Positions 1 through 8,168 of a DNA stretch of 64,000 nucleotides are shown piece by piece. Numbering within the stretch: position 1 is the stretch's first letter; each line of letters starts with the position of its first letter. Source of the DNA: Rhizobiaceae bacterium (lineage in GTDB: Bacteria > Pseudomonadota > Alphaproteobacteria > Rhizobiales > Rhizobiaceae). The DNA is taken from the NCBI GenBank assembly GCA_028281105.1, contig JANQKQ010000001.1:35347-99346 (forward strand), written 5' to 3'. The translations under genes and the position numbers were made by a program. The notes under the pieces were generated by a model, which was not told the origin of the DNA, did no database searches, and saw only the letters and a program-made list of their open reading frames with translations.

Positions 1-7
1 CGACCAG

Positions 8-1117
8 ATGAACGACCTGTTCACCCGGGCGTTCTGGGACGACAGCGTGCGCACCAAGGACAGCGACGCCTTCTTCGACAGCTATCGCGCGGCCAGCGCG
101 CCGCGCCGTGGCGACGGGTTCGCGCTTAAGGACTTCGCGCTGCGCAACGCCGCCTGGGCGGTCTCCGACATCCTGTCCAATCGCGGCAACGAGGCCGGCC
201 TTCGCGAGGGCTTCCAGTCGGCGATCGTCGATGACACGCCGGTAGGCGAGCACAAGCTGCCGGTGGACGATCCCGCCGCCATGGCCGGCGAGATCAAGCA
301 GGTCGCCAAGCTGTTCGGCGCCGACCTGGTCGGCATCACCGAAGTGGACGAGCGCTGGCACTATTCGACCCGCGTCGACACGCGCGACTTCTCGCGTGCG
401 GATAACTCATTGCCGGAAGGGATCACACACGTGATCGTGCTCGGCCACTCGATGGACTACGACCTGGTGCGCACCTATCCGTCGGCTCTGGCGGGCGCAT
501 CTACGGGGATGGAATATTCGCACGAAGCGGCGATCGTCATCCAGCTCGCCACCTATATCCGCAATCTGGGCTACCAGGCGATCGCCTCGATGAACGACAC
601 CGCCCTTGTGATCCCTTACGCAGTGAAGGCCGGGCTGGGCGAATATGGCCGCAACCAGATGGTCATCACGCCGCAATACGGTCCGCGTCTGCGGTTTTCC
701 AAGGTGTTCACCAGCTTGCCCCTGGCGATCGACACCCCGCGGCCGCTGGGCATCCGCCAATATTGCGACATCTGCACCAAATGCGCCGATGCCTGCCCGC
801 CGCGCGCGCTGCCGTTCGATGAGCCCAAGGAAGTGGCTGCAACTGATGGCGGCGCGCGCTCGACCATCAAGGGCGTGAAGAAATGGTCGGCCGACTGCGA
901 GAAGTGCTTCGGCTACTGGGCCAAGCTGAAGACCGACTGCGCCATCTGCATGCGGGTATGCCCGTTCAACCACGACGGCAGGAAGCTCGTCGACCGGCTG
1001 TTCACGCGGCTGGCCACCTCGCGCCTCCGCCGCTGGGCGCTGTGGCTCGACCAGCGGCGCGGCATGCCGGCGCGGTTGAAGCCGAAGGAATGGTGGTCGC
1101 GGCTGGTAGCTCGTTGA
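8..1117 (+). CDS. Reductive-dehalogenase-like 4Fe-4S protein (possibly 5'-partial)
   Basis: The protein resembles the corrinoid and C-terminal Fe-S part of reductive dehalogenases (RdhA), a family related to epoxyqueuosine reductase. Seen in the sequence: a ferredoxin-type cluster with C253, C256, C259, C263 followed by Pro (CX2CX2CX3CP), and a second Cys set at about 297-318 (CEKC, then CAICMRVCP). The stretch GLGEYGRNQMVITPQYGPR just before the first cluster is typical of RdhA. There is no twin-arginine signal or membrane segment in the visible 369 residues, so it looks cytoplasmic and non-respiratory. The frame is open to the left edge, so the real start may lie outside the window. The stop overlaps the next gene's start (TGATG). 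The substrate is unknown; dehalogenation is an inference from the family, not shown. Confidence 0.75.
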   Translation: MNDLFTRAFWDDSVRTKDSDAFFDSYRAASAPRRGDGFALKDFALRNAAWAVSDILSNRGNEAGLREGFQSAIVDDTPVGEHKLPVDDPAAMAGEIKQVAKLFGADLVGITEVDERWHYSTRVDTRDFSRADNSLPEGITHVIVLGHSMDYDLVRTYPSALAGASTGMEYSHEAAIVIQLATYIRNLGYQAIASMNDTALVIPYAVKAGLGEYGRNQMVITPQYGPRLRFSKVFTSLPLAIDTPRPLGIRQYCDICTKCADACPPRALPFDEPKEVAATDGGARSTIKGVKKWSADCEKCFGYWAKLKTDCAICMRVCPFNHDGRKLVDRLFTRLATSRLRRWALWLDQRRGMPARLKPKEWWSRLVAR

Positions 1118-2889
1118 TGGCGAAGTTGCGACGGTCTTATATGTGTAAAATCAGAAACTTGCCCGGTTTCCTGTGCAAGTTGATTCAAGGAGTGGTCGTC
1201 ATCTTGGCCGTCAGTTCGTTCACGAACGCCGCCGCCCAACAAGGTGCGCCTGCCGACATGGTGCTGCGCAACGGCGCGGTCTACACGGTCGATCGCGCCC
1301 AGCCATGGGCCACCGCGCTGGCGATCCGCGACGGCGTGATCGCGTGGATTGGCGGCGAGGACGAGATCGAGCTGCATATCGGTGCGAATACCGCGATCGT
1401 CGACCTGGACGGCCGCTTCGTCATGCCCGGCATTCACGACGTGCATACCCATCCGCTGGAAGCATTCAATGACGCCTATGACGTGTGCATTTTGGAACAG
1501 GATCGATCGGTGGAGGCACTGGTCGATGAAATCGCCCGCTGCGCGGAACGAAACCGCGATGACGAGTGGCTGATCGGCTGGGGCTTCCTCGTCGACGATT
1601 TGATCGAAGGCCAGGCGGTGACCGGCAAGACCCCGGCTCAGCTGCTGGACGAGGTGGTGCCGGACCGACCCGTGGTCATCATGGAGTTCACCTCCCACAT
1701 TTCCTGGGCGAACACAAAGGCGATGGAACTGGCGGGTTTTGCCGCCGAGACGCCGGACCCGCCCGGCGGCATCATCGTGCGCGACCGCGCAAGCGGCGAG
1801 CCCACCGGGCTGCTTATCGACAGTGCCGGCGACGTGGTGCGCGAGCTGCCGTACAAGCCCACAGGCGAGCGGCTGGAGGCGGCGTATGAAGGCCTGCTCG
1901 AAGCGCTGGAGGAACTGGCGCGCAACGGCATCACCTCGATCGCCGACGCGCGGGTGTTCTGGAGCCGCGGCCACCATGAAGTCTGGGCACGCGCCGAGCG
2001 TGAAGACGAACTCACCGCGCGAACGGTGTTGGGATTATGGGCCTATCCGCAGTTTGACGACGATCAGTTCGAAACGCTCAAGGAACTGTATTCGAATGAC
2101 CCGGACCGGCTGCTGCGCTTCTCCCAGATCAAGCTGTACGCCGACGGCATCATCGGCGTCGCCACCGCGGCCATGCATCGGCCCTACAGACCGGCGTATG
2201 ATTTCGTTGCGGGCAATCGCGGGCTCAACTACTTCGACGAAGCCCGAATGACGAAGATCATTACCGAGCTAGAGCCCGCCGGCTTCGATTTCCACATCCA
2301 CGCCATTGGCGATCGCGGAATCAATGAAGCGCTCAACGCCATCGAGGCGGCCGGCCGCGCCAACGGACCGGGGATCGAGCGCCGGCACCGGCTGACCCAT
2401 GTGGAGATCGTTGATCCCGATGACATTCCCCGCTTCGCCGAACTGGGCGTGATCGCGGACTTTCAGGTGGCCGGTGACTGGTCGGACCCGCAGCAGGTGC
2501 TGCGCCACACGAGGTGGCTGATCGGCAGGAGAGGGGCGAACGCGGCGCCGTTGCGCTCGTTTCATAACGCCGGCGCGACGATCACGCTATCGAGCGACTA
2601 TGACGTGTCGACCATGAACCCGTTCGTCGGCATGGCCAATGCGCTCAATCGATCGCGGCAGGCCCTGCCGGACATGGCGTCGGTGATCGAAGCCTACACG
2701 ATCAACGGCGCGTATACGCTCCGCCAGGAAGACCGGGTGGGTTCACTGGAGGTGGGCAAAGAGGCCGACCTGGTGGTGCTCGACCGCAATCTGCTTGAGA
2801 TCGATCCAGACGATATTGCCGATACGAGGGTGCTGTGGACCCTGCTTGCCGGTGAGGAAGTCTGGCGCGACCCGGCGTTTCAGCCCTGA
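1117..2889 (+). CDS. Exported metal-dependent amidohydrolase (YtcJ/amidohydrolase_3 type)
   Basis: About 590 residues, the usual size for YtcJ/NfdA-like amidohydrolases that hydrolyse C-N bonds in a TIM barrel with one or two metals. Visible motifs: the first metal pair HxH in HDVHTHP (about residues 107-113), a later HIHAIGDRG, then LTHVEI, and the C-terminal SSDYDVSTMNPF supplying the catalytic Asp. The N-terminus has basic residues, a hydrophobic core (LIQGVVVILAVSSF) and an Ala-rich cleavage site before QQG, so it is probably periplasmic. The start at 1117 overlaps the preceding stop; the ATG at 1141 is an alternative that keeps the signal. The last 10 bp overlap the convergent methyltransferase gene. 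Translational coupling with the RdhA-like gene suggests a shared pathway, but the substrate cannot be read. Confidence 0.85.
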   Translation: MAKLRRSYMCKIRNLPGFLCKLIQGVVVILAVSSFTNAAAQQGAPADMVLRNGAVYTVDRAQPWATALAIRDGVIAWIGGEDEIELHIGANTAIVDLDGRFVMPGIHDVHTHPLEAFNDAYDVCILEQDRSVEALVDEIARCAERNRDDEWLIGWGFLVDDLIEGQAVTGKTPAQLLDEVVPDRPVVIMEFTSHISWANTKAMELAGFAAETPDPPGGIIVRDRASGEPTGLLIDSAGDVVRELPYKPTGERLEAAYEGLLEALEELARNGITSIADARVFWSRGHHEVWARAEREDELTARTVLGLWAYPQFDDDQFETLKELYSNDPDRLLRFSQIKLYADGIIGVATAAMHRPYRPAYDFVAGNRGLNYFDEARMTKIITELEPAGFDFHIHAIGDRGINEALNAIEAAGRANGPGIERRHRLTHVEIVDPDDIPRFAELGVIADFQVAGDWSDPQQVLRHTRWLIGRRGANAAPLRSFHNAGATITLSSDYDVSTMNPFVGMANALNRSRQALPDMASVIEAYTINGAYTLRQEDRVGSLEVGKEADLVVLDRNLLEIDPDDIADTRVLWTLLAGEEVWRDPAFQP

Positions 2890-3587
2890 GCGCCTGCCGG
2901 CCGCCGCCATTGGGCGAACAGGTGCGGAATCGTTTTGTCCGGGCGGACGACATCGAAACGCTCTTCGGATTCCAATTTAAGGCCAAGATCCGCGAACCGA
3001 CGGGCCTGGCGCATCGTCAGCGGCCAGGGTGGGCCATCGGCCGCGGTGTCTTCCTCGCGCACCCGGGCATAGACCAGCAGCACGCCGCCCGGCGCGACAA
3101 GATCGGTGACCGCCGGGATCGTCTTGTCCAGCATCGACGGCGGCAGCGATTGCAGGGTGTAGCATTCGTTGACGAGATCGAAGCCAGATGACCACGCCGG
3201 CGGCGGGTCGAACAGGTCGGCCGTCAGGTAATTCACCTTGCTGTCGGGAAACCGCCTCTTGGCCCACTCGACGGCGTTGGCGGAAACGTCGAAGGCCGTT
3301 GTGGCATAACCCGCGTCGGCCAGCGCCTCGGCGTGATCGCCCAGTCCGCAAGCCACATCGATGGCCGTGCGCCCGTGTCCGGGATTGACCGACAACCAGT
3401 CCGCGATCTGTTGTTTCGGCGCCAGATCGGCCCAGGGCACCAGCGCCGCGTCGTCGCCGGCCCGGTCATAGACAGTGTCGAACAAGCCGCTGCGTTCGTT
3501 CGGGTCATGCGCGCTGTCGCGGTCCAGTGCGTCGATGTGCTCTCGTGCGGCCGCGCGGCGGTCGGCGAAATCATCCGCGCCGCTCAA
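2880..3587 (-). CDS. Class I SAM-dependent methyltransferase
   Basis: A Rossmann-type methyltransferase of about 235 residues. Motif I is AIDVACGLGDH (about residues 75-85), followed by an acidic residue in TAFDVSANAVEWA at the end of strand beta-2 that would bind the SAM ribose. The later LVAPGGVLLVYAR is the usual post-II/motif-III region. The substrate is not evident. I prefer a TTG start at 3587 because it overlaps the holC stop (TTGA) and has a purine-rich GGAGAAGAAGG just upstream; a TTG at 3602 is the longer alternative. It is the last gene of a minus-strand unit after pepA and holC, and its stop overlaps the 3' end of the opposite amidohydrolase gene. Confidence 0.8.
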   Translation of the reverse strand: MSGADDFADRRAAAREHIDALDRDSAHDPNERSGLFDTVYDRAGDDAALVPWADLAPKQQIADWLSVNPGHGRTAIDVACGLGDHAEALADAGYATTAFDVSANAVEWAKRRFPDSKVNYLTADLFDPPPAWSSGFDLVNECYTLQSLPPSMLDKTIPAVTDLVAPGGVLLVYARVREEDTAADGPPWPLTMRQARRFADLGLKLESEERFDVVRPDKTIPHLFAQWRRPAGAQG

Positions 3588-4033
3588 GCCTTCTTCTCCC
3601 AACCGCCGCCGGGCTTCTGCTGCCAGTAGGTGACGTCGTGGCCGGCTTCCTTCTCCGCCTTCCAGCGCTCGCGCGCCTGCTCGATGGCCGGTGAGGAATG
3701 GCCGTCGAACAGATAGATGCCGCGCTCGTAGGCGGAAAGGTCCGGCGGGTCGGCGCCGTCGACCACGAAGCGCACGTCAGCGCCGTTGGGATTGTCATCT
3801 TCGTCGGTCAGCCAGATCGGCTGGTCCGCCTCGCTGCCGTCGCGGATCGCGCCGTGCGGCAGGAAGGAAGGATCGGAGAAGGTCCAAAGGTGCGAATCGA
3901 GCGCATCCACCCGCTCGCGCGAGCCGGCCTGGACCACCACCTTCCAGTCCCGCGCCAGGCACTTTTCCAGCAGGCCCGGCAATACCTGTTCGAGGGTGTG
4001 GTCCGTCAGGTGGTAGAACAGGATTTCCGTCAT
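3584..4033 (-). CDS. holC: DNA polymerase III subunit chi
   Basis: 149 residues, matching HolC, the clamp-loader accessory subunit that binds single-strand-binding protein and (in E. coli) pairs with psi. The N-terminus EILFYHLTDHTLEQVLPGLL and the middle WKVVVQAGSRERVDALDSHL with LPHGAIRDGSEADQPIWL are characteristic of the family. The C-terminus ends in a short Gly/Lys-rich tail. It lies 32 bp after pepA on the same strand, an arrangement common in proteobacteria, and its stop overlaps the methyltransferase start. Confidence is high from the motif pattern and neighbour. Confidence 0.93.
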   Translation of the reverse strand: MTEILFYHLTDHTLEQVLPGLLEKCLARDWKVVVQAGSRERVDALDSHLWTFSDPSFLPHGAIRDGSEADQPIWLTDEDDNPNGADVRFVVDGADPPDLSAYERGIYLFDGHSSPAIEQARERWKAEKEAGHDVTYWQQKPGGGWEKKA

Positions 4034-4065
4034 CTCATGTCAGCGTACCAGATGGTACGGTTCCG

Positions 4066-5553
4066 CTACTTCTCGTAATGGTCAGCCACCAACCGGTCAA
4101 GCAGTCGCACGCCGAAACCGGACGCCCAGGACTGGTTGTACTCGTTCTTCGGTGAGCCCATCGCGGTGCCGGCCACGTCCAGGTGCGCCCAGGGCACGTC
4201 CTCGACGAAGCGTTGCAGGAACTGGCCGGCGGTGATCGAGCCTGCCGTGCGACCGCCCACATTTTTCATGTCGGCGTTCTTTGAATCGATCTGCTTGTCG
4301 TATTCGCTGCCCAGCGGCATGCGCCAGACCTTCTCGCCGGTGACATGTCCGGCCTTGTAGAGCGCCGCCGCCAGTTCGTCATTGTTGGAGAACATGCCGG
4401 CATGGTGGTGGCCGAGCGCGACCACGATGGCGCCGGTCAGCGTTGCCAGATTGACCATCATCTGCGGCTTGAACTGGGTGTGGCAATACCAGAGCGCATC
4501 GGCGAGAACCAGCCGGCCCTCGGCATCGGTGTTAATGATTTCAATGGTTTGGCCGGACATCGAGGTGACGATGTCGCCCGGGCGCTGGGCGTCGCCGTCG
4601 GGCATGTTCTCGACCAGCCCGATGATGCCGATGGCGTTGACCTTGGCCTTGCGGGCGGCCAGCGCGTGCATCAGGCCGGTCACCGCCGCCGCGCCGCCCA
4701 TGTCGCCCTTCATGTCCTCCATCGAGCCGGCCGGCTTGATCGAGATGCCGCCGGTGTCGAAGACGACGCCCTTGCCGATGAAGGCCACCGGCTTCGCCTT
4801 CGCGGGACCGCCGTTCCAGCGCATCACCACCAGACGCGGCGGCCGTCTGGAGCCGCGATTGACGCCCAGCAGGGCGGCCATCTTCTTCGCCCGCATCTCC
4901 TTTTCGCCAAGCACCTGCACCTTGACGCCGAGCGCGGTAAGTTTCTGCGCGCGTTTGGCGAACTCCACGGTGCCCAGAACATTGGCCGGCTGATTGACCA
5001 GATCGCGGGCCAGCAGCACGCCGTCGCTGACCTGGTCGAGTCCCTTCCAGGCGCTGCGTGCGGCGGTGGTGATGCCCGACGCGATCGCGTAGCGCGCCGC
5101 CTTGGCGGGCTTGTCGCCCTTAGTCTTGTAGTCGTCGAAATCGTAGGCGCGCAGCTTGATTCCCATCGCCAGGCGCGCTAGCTGCTCCGGCTCAAACGCG
5201 GGGTCCTTGCCCGCCGGCTCGGCGATGACGGTCACGGCTTGCGCCTTGCCGCAGGTGGCCTTGATCCTGCCGCCGATGCGCAGCCAGTCTTCTTCACTGC
5301 CTTTTGCCGCCTCGCCGCAGCCGGCCAGCACGATGCGGTCGGGCCCGCCGTCGGGGGCGATGACGGTCAGCGAAGTGGCTGCCTTGCCGTTGAACTCACC
5401 TACCTTGGCGGCACGGGTCAGCTGTCCGGATTTGTCGTACCGGGCGGCTGACGACGGCAGCTTGCCGTCCTTGCGCATCAGGAAAACGACGGTGCCTTTC
5501 GCCGCGCTTTTGGCGGTCAGATTGGAAAACGAAACAATGGGAAGCTTGGCCAT
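4066..5553 (-). CDS. pepA: Leucyl aminopeptidase (M17 family)
   Basis: About 495 residues, the usual PepA length. This cytoplasmic zinc or manganese peptidase removes N-terminal amino acids. The M17 signature NTDAEGRL is at residues 341-348, and [15 protein letters not shown] (about 260-274) supplies the active-site Lys and a metal Asp; [11 protein letters not shown] follows at about 281-291. The ATG at 5553 ([11 protein letters not shown]) was chosen over upstream in-frame codons because the extra 35 residues are low-complexity and unlike the family, and CCGGAG lies at ribosome-binding distance. First gene of the pepA-holC-methyltransferase unit, divergent from lptF. Confidence 0.96.
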   Translation of the reverse strand: MAKLPIVSFSNLTAKSAAKGTVVFLMRKDGKLPSSAARYDKSGQLTRAAKVGEFNGKAATSLTVIAPDGGPDRIVLAGCGEAAKGSEEDWLRIGGRIKATCGKAQAVTVIAEPAGKDPAFEPEQLARLAMGIKLRAYDFDDYKTKGDKPAKAARYAIASGITTAARSAWKGLDQVSDGVLLARDLVNQPANVLGTVEFAKRAQKLTALGVKVQVLGEKEMRAKKMAALLGVNRGSRRPPRLVVMRWNGGPAKAKPVAFIGKGVVFDTGGISIKPAGSMEDMKGDMGGAAAVTGLMHALAARKAKVNAIGIIGLVENMPDGDAQRPGDIVTSMSGQTIEIINTDAEGRLVLADALWYCHTQFKPQMMVNLATLTGAIVVALGHHHAGMFSNNDELAAALYKAGHVTGEKVWRMPLGSEYDKQIDSKNADMKNVGGRTAGSITAGQFLQRFVEDVPWAHLDVAGTAMGSPKNEYNQSWASGFGVRLLDRLVADHYEK

Positions 5554-5863
5554 GTGTGCTCCGGCAGGACTGGGAGGGGTCGAATCGGTCGGTGCGCGTC
5601 GGCGAAGGCCGCACCGGGGCGGATCGGATTCGTTTGCGCAATTTCCCGCGCATGTCAAACATCGGCCGGTGAGCCACCCGTGAATATCCGCCCGATCGCG
5701 ATCTTAAGCGCCGGTTAACCGCCTTTGTTGGCGCAAAATTATCCAAAACCGGCCACCATCCACGACCTTGTGGGCCATCGGGCCGATCAGACCATTTTCT
5801 TGCCACATCGGTTTGATTTTTCAAACGATTGGGGAACGTATCCTGGGTGGGCGACGGGCGCTA
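5554..5863. other. pepA/lptF divergent intergenic region
   Basis: 310 bp separate the divergent starts of pepA and lptF and must carry promoters for both. I see an AT-richer patch around 5740-5830 (for example TTGATTTTTCAAACGATT) but no convincing -35/-10 pair, no repeat and no RNA gene. An in-frame extension of lptF upstream to 5768 exists but does not look like protein of this family. Confidence 0.5.
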
Positions 5864-7078
5864 ATGGGTTTCAACCTGATCGAACGGTATATCTTTCGCC
5901 GTGCGTTTGTCGCAACGGCGCTGACGTTGGGTTGTCTGGTGGGCGTGGTGTGGATCATCCAGGCCCTGCGCAAGCTCGATATCATCACGTCGAAGGGCCA
6001 GGCGATCCTGCTGTATCTGCAGCTCACCATGCTGACCGTGCCGATGCTGAGTCTTGCGGTCATCCCCCTGGCGCTGCTGGTCGCCACGATCTACGCGATC
6101 AACTCGCTCAACGCCAATTCCGAGCTGGTGGTGATCAACGCCAGCGGGGCGTCCGGCTGGATCCTGGCCAAACCACTGCTGGCGCTGGCGCTGCTGTGCA
6201 GCCTGTTCGTCGGTTTCGTCGGCCATTTCGTGATCGCCTGGAGCCTGGTCTCGCTCAAGAGCAAGGTCACCGAGATGCAGACCGACCTGGTTTCGCTGGT
6301 CGTCCAGGAAGGCGCGTTTAACGATATAGAGCCGGGGCTGACCTTCCACATCGCCAAGCGGGATGCGGGCGGGCTGCTGCGCGGCGTGCTGATCTCCGAT
6401 GAGCGCGACAAGGAGGCCTCGATCGTCTATTCGGCCGCCCAAGGCATCGTCACCCGCCGCGACAACGAATCGGTCCTGTTGCTCAGAAACGGCGAAATCC
6501 ACCGGCGCAATCACCGCGACAGGACGGTTACGGTGATCAACTACCAGTCCTACGCGTTCGATCTGTCCACCTTCGCGGGCAAGGTCGAGAAGCTCACCCT
6601 GCGCCCCAAGGAGCGCACGACGCCCGACCTGCTCGATCCCGACCCCGACGATCATTACTTCCGTACAGCTCCAGGCCTCTACCGCGCCGCCATACACGAG
6701 CGCTTCTCGGAGATGTTGTGGCCGTTCGTGTACGTGATGGTGGTGCTGGCCTTCGCCGGGCAGGCCCGCTCCAACCGGCAGAGCTATGGGTCGGCCATCG
6801 TCGCGGCGGTGGGGGCGATCATATTGCTGCGCGGATTCGCGTTTTCGTCGCTGAGTTCGCTCAAGACCGATGCGAGCGCGGTGACCATGGTCTACGGCCT
6901 GCCGCTTTTCGGCATGGCGACGGCCGGCTGGTTCTTAGCGCGCAATCGGCCAGTGGCGCTGCCCAGTCCGGTCGCGGTCTGGATCGACGCGCAGCAGGGC
7001 AGGGCGTTGTCCAAGGCCGCGCAACTGTATGACGGCTACCTGGTGTTTCGCCGCCGCCGCGCGGGAGTGCAGATGTGA
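5864..7078 (+). CDS. lptF: LPS export ABC transporter permease LptF
   Basis: 404 residues of the YjgP/YjgQ family. LptF and LptG form the inner-membrane part of LptB2FG, which extracts lipopolysaccharide and passes it to LptC/A/D. The N-terminal MGFNLIERYIFRRAF leads into a first membrane helix; two or three further helices follow by about residue 130, then a periplasmic beta-jellyroll-like domain (about 140-270) and C-terminal helices from about 285. The start at 5864 fits family N-termini better than an upstream ATG at 5768. The stop TGA shares a base with the lptG ATG (ATGA), so the two permeases are translationally coupled. First gene of lptF-lptG-lptD-surA-pdxA-rsmA. Confidence 0.93.
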   Translation: MGFNLIERYIFRRAFVATALTLGCLVGVVWIIQALRKLDIITSKGQAILLYLQLTMLTVPMLSLAVIPLALLVATIYAINSLNANSELVVINASGASGWILAKPLLALALLCSLFVGFVGHFVIAWSLVSLKSKVTEMQTDLVSLVVQEGAFNDIEPGLTFHIAKRDAGGLLRGVLISDERDKEASIVYSAAQGIVTRRDNESVLLLRNGEIHRRNHRDRTVTVINYQSYAFDLSTFAGKVEKLTLRPKERTTPDLLDPDPDDHYFRTAPGLYRAAIHERFSEMLWPFVYVMVVLAFAGQARSNRQSYGSAIVAAVGAIILLRGFAFSSLSSLKTDASAVTMVYGLPLFGMATAGWFLARNRPVALPSPVAVWIDAQQGRALSKAAQLYDGYLVFRRRRAGVQM

Positions 7079-8166
7079 TGGGCAGCACGCTGAACGTCTA
7101 TATCGCGCTGCGGTTCGCCAAGACGGTGCTGGGCATCCTGCTGGCGCTGTTTGCGTTGATCGTCACGATCGATTTCGTCGAACTGCTTCGCCGCTTTTCG
7201 GAAATGCCGGACGTGGATGCGGGCCGGCTCTACGCGGTGGCGCTGCTGCGCGCGCCCAACTTCATGGAAAAGGCGTTTCCGTTCGGCTGTCTGTTCGCCG
7301 CTATGATCACGCTCGCTCAGTTGAACCAGCGCATGGAACTGGTGGTGGCGCGCTCGGCCGGCGTTTCCGCCTGGCAGTTCCTGCTGCCGCTGTCGATCAC
7401 GGCGGCGGTCATCGGCGTCGTTGTGTCCACCATCTATAACCCGCTTGCGATCGTCGCCGCCGAGCGGGCGAAGGAAATCTCCACCGAGATTCACACCGGC
7501 ACCCGGTTTCTCCCGCAGTCACGGGCCGACAATGTATGGATGCGCCAGGACACCGGCCAGACCAGCGCCGTGATCAACGCCACGGTGGCGCTCGAAAGCG
7601 GCCGCATTCTCGACGACGTGCGCATCATCCGCTTTGACGAGGAAGGCGTCATCATCGAGCGAATCGAGGCGAGGCAGGCGATCTACCAGGGCGACCACTG
7701 GCTGCTGATCGACGCTTCGGGCGACTCGATGGACGGCGGCTTCGACCGGCAGCAATCGCGCAAGCTTGCGACCAACCTGACCCAGGACGCCATCTTCGGA
7801 GCCATCGGCGACCCCGAATCGGTCGGGTTCTGGGGATTGCGCGACGCGGCCGGAAAAGTGCGCCGTTCGGGCATCAATCCCGGCCCTTATCTGGTTCAAT
7901 ATCACAGCCTGACGGCGATGCCGCTGCTGCTGGTGGCGATGGTCCTGATCGCCGCCTGCGTATCGCTGAGATTCGTGCGTTTCGGCCAGTCCGGGAGGCT
8001 GATTTTAGGTGGAATATCAAGCGGCTTCGTGCTTTATATCGTCACCAAATTGGTGACTTCGTTGGGGAGCAACGGGATCGTGCCGCCGGTAGCGGCGGCA
8101 TGGGCCCCTTCTGTCGTGGCAACGCTGTTTGGTATCAGTATTTTGCTGCACCAGGAGGACGGGTGA
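7078..8166 (+). CDS. lptG: LPS export ABC transporter permease LptG
   Basis: 362 residues, the YjgQ-type partner of LptF. It starts MGSTLNVYIALRFAKTVLGI with a first membrane segment, contains MELVVARSAGVSAWQFLLPL (the conserved coupling-helix region that contacts LptB), a periplasmic domain in the middle, and three hydrophobic segments after about residue 275. ATG 7078 overlaps the lptF stop; a GTG one codon earlier (7075) is possible. LptD follows after 2 bp, so the genes build one LPS transport bridge. Confidence 0.93.
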   Translation: MGSTLNVYIALRFAKTVLGILLALFALIVTIDFVELLRRFSEMPDVDAGRLYAVALLRAPNFMEKAFPFGCLFAAMITLAQLNQRMELVVARSAGVSAWQFLLPLSITAAVIGVVVSTIYNPLAIVAAERAKEISTEIHTGTRFLPQSRADNVWMRQDTGQTSAVINATVALESGRILDDVRIIRFDEEGVIIERIEARQAIYQGDHWLLIDASGDSMDGGFDRQQSRKLATNLTQDAIFGAIGDPESVGFWGLRDAAGKVRRSGINPGPYLVQYHSLTAMPLLLVAMVLIAACVSLRFVRFGQSGRLILGGISSGFVLYIVTKLVTSLGSNGIVPPVAAAWAPSVVATLFGISILLHQEDG

Positions 8167-8168
8167 CG

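Noticed and set aside
8..1117. Epoxyqueuosine reductase QueG
   Set aside because: QueG is a homologue with similar Fe-S motifs, but the sequence around GRNQMVITPQYGPR and the second Cys set resemble reductive dehalogenases more; not fully excluded without a tree.
4345..5181. Open frame antisense to pepA
   Set aside because: Falls wholly inside pepA, whose M17 signature is intact.
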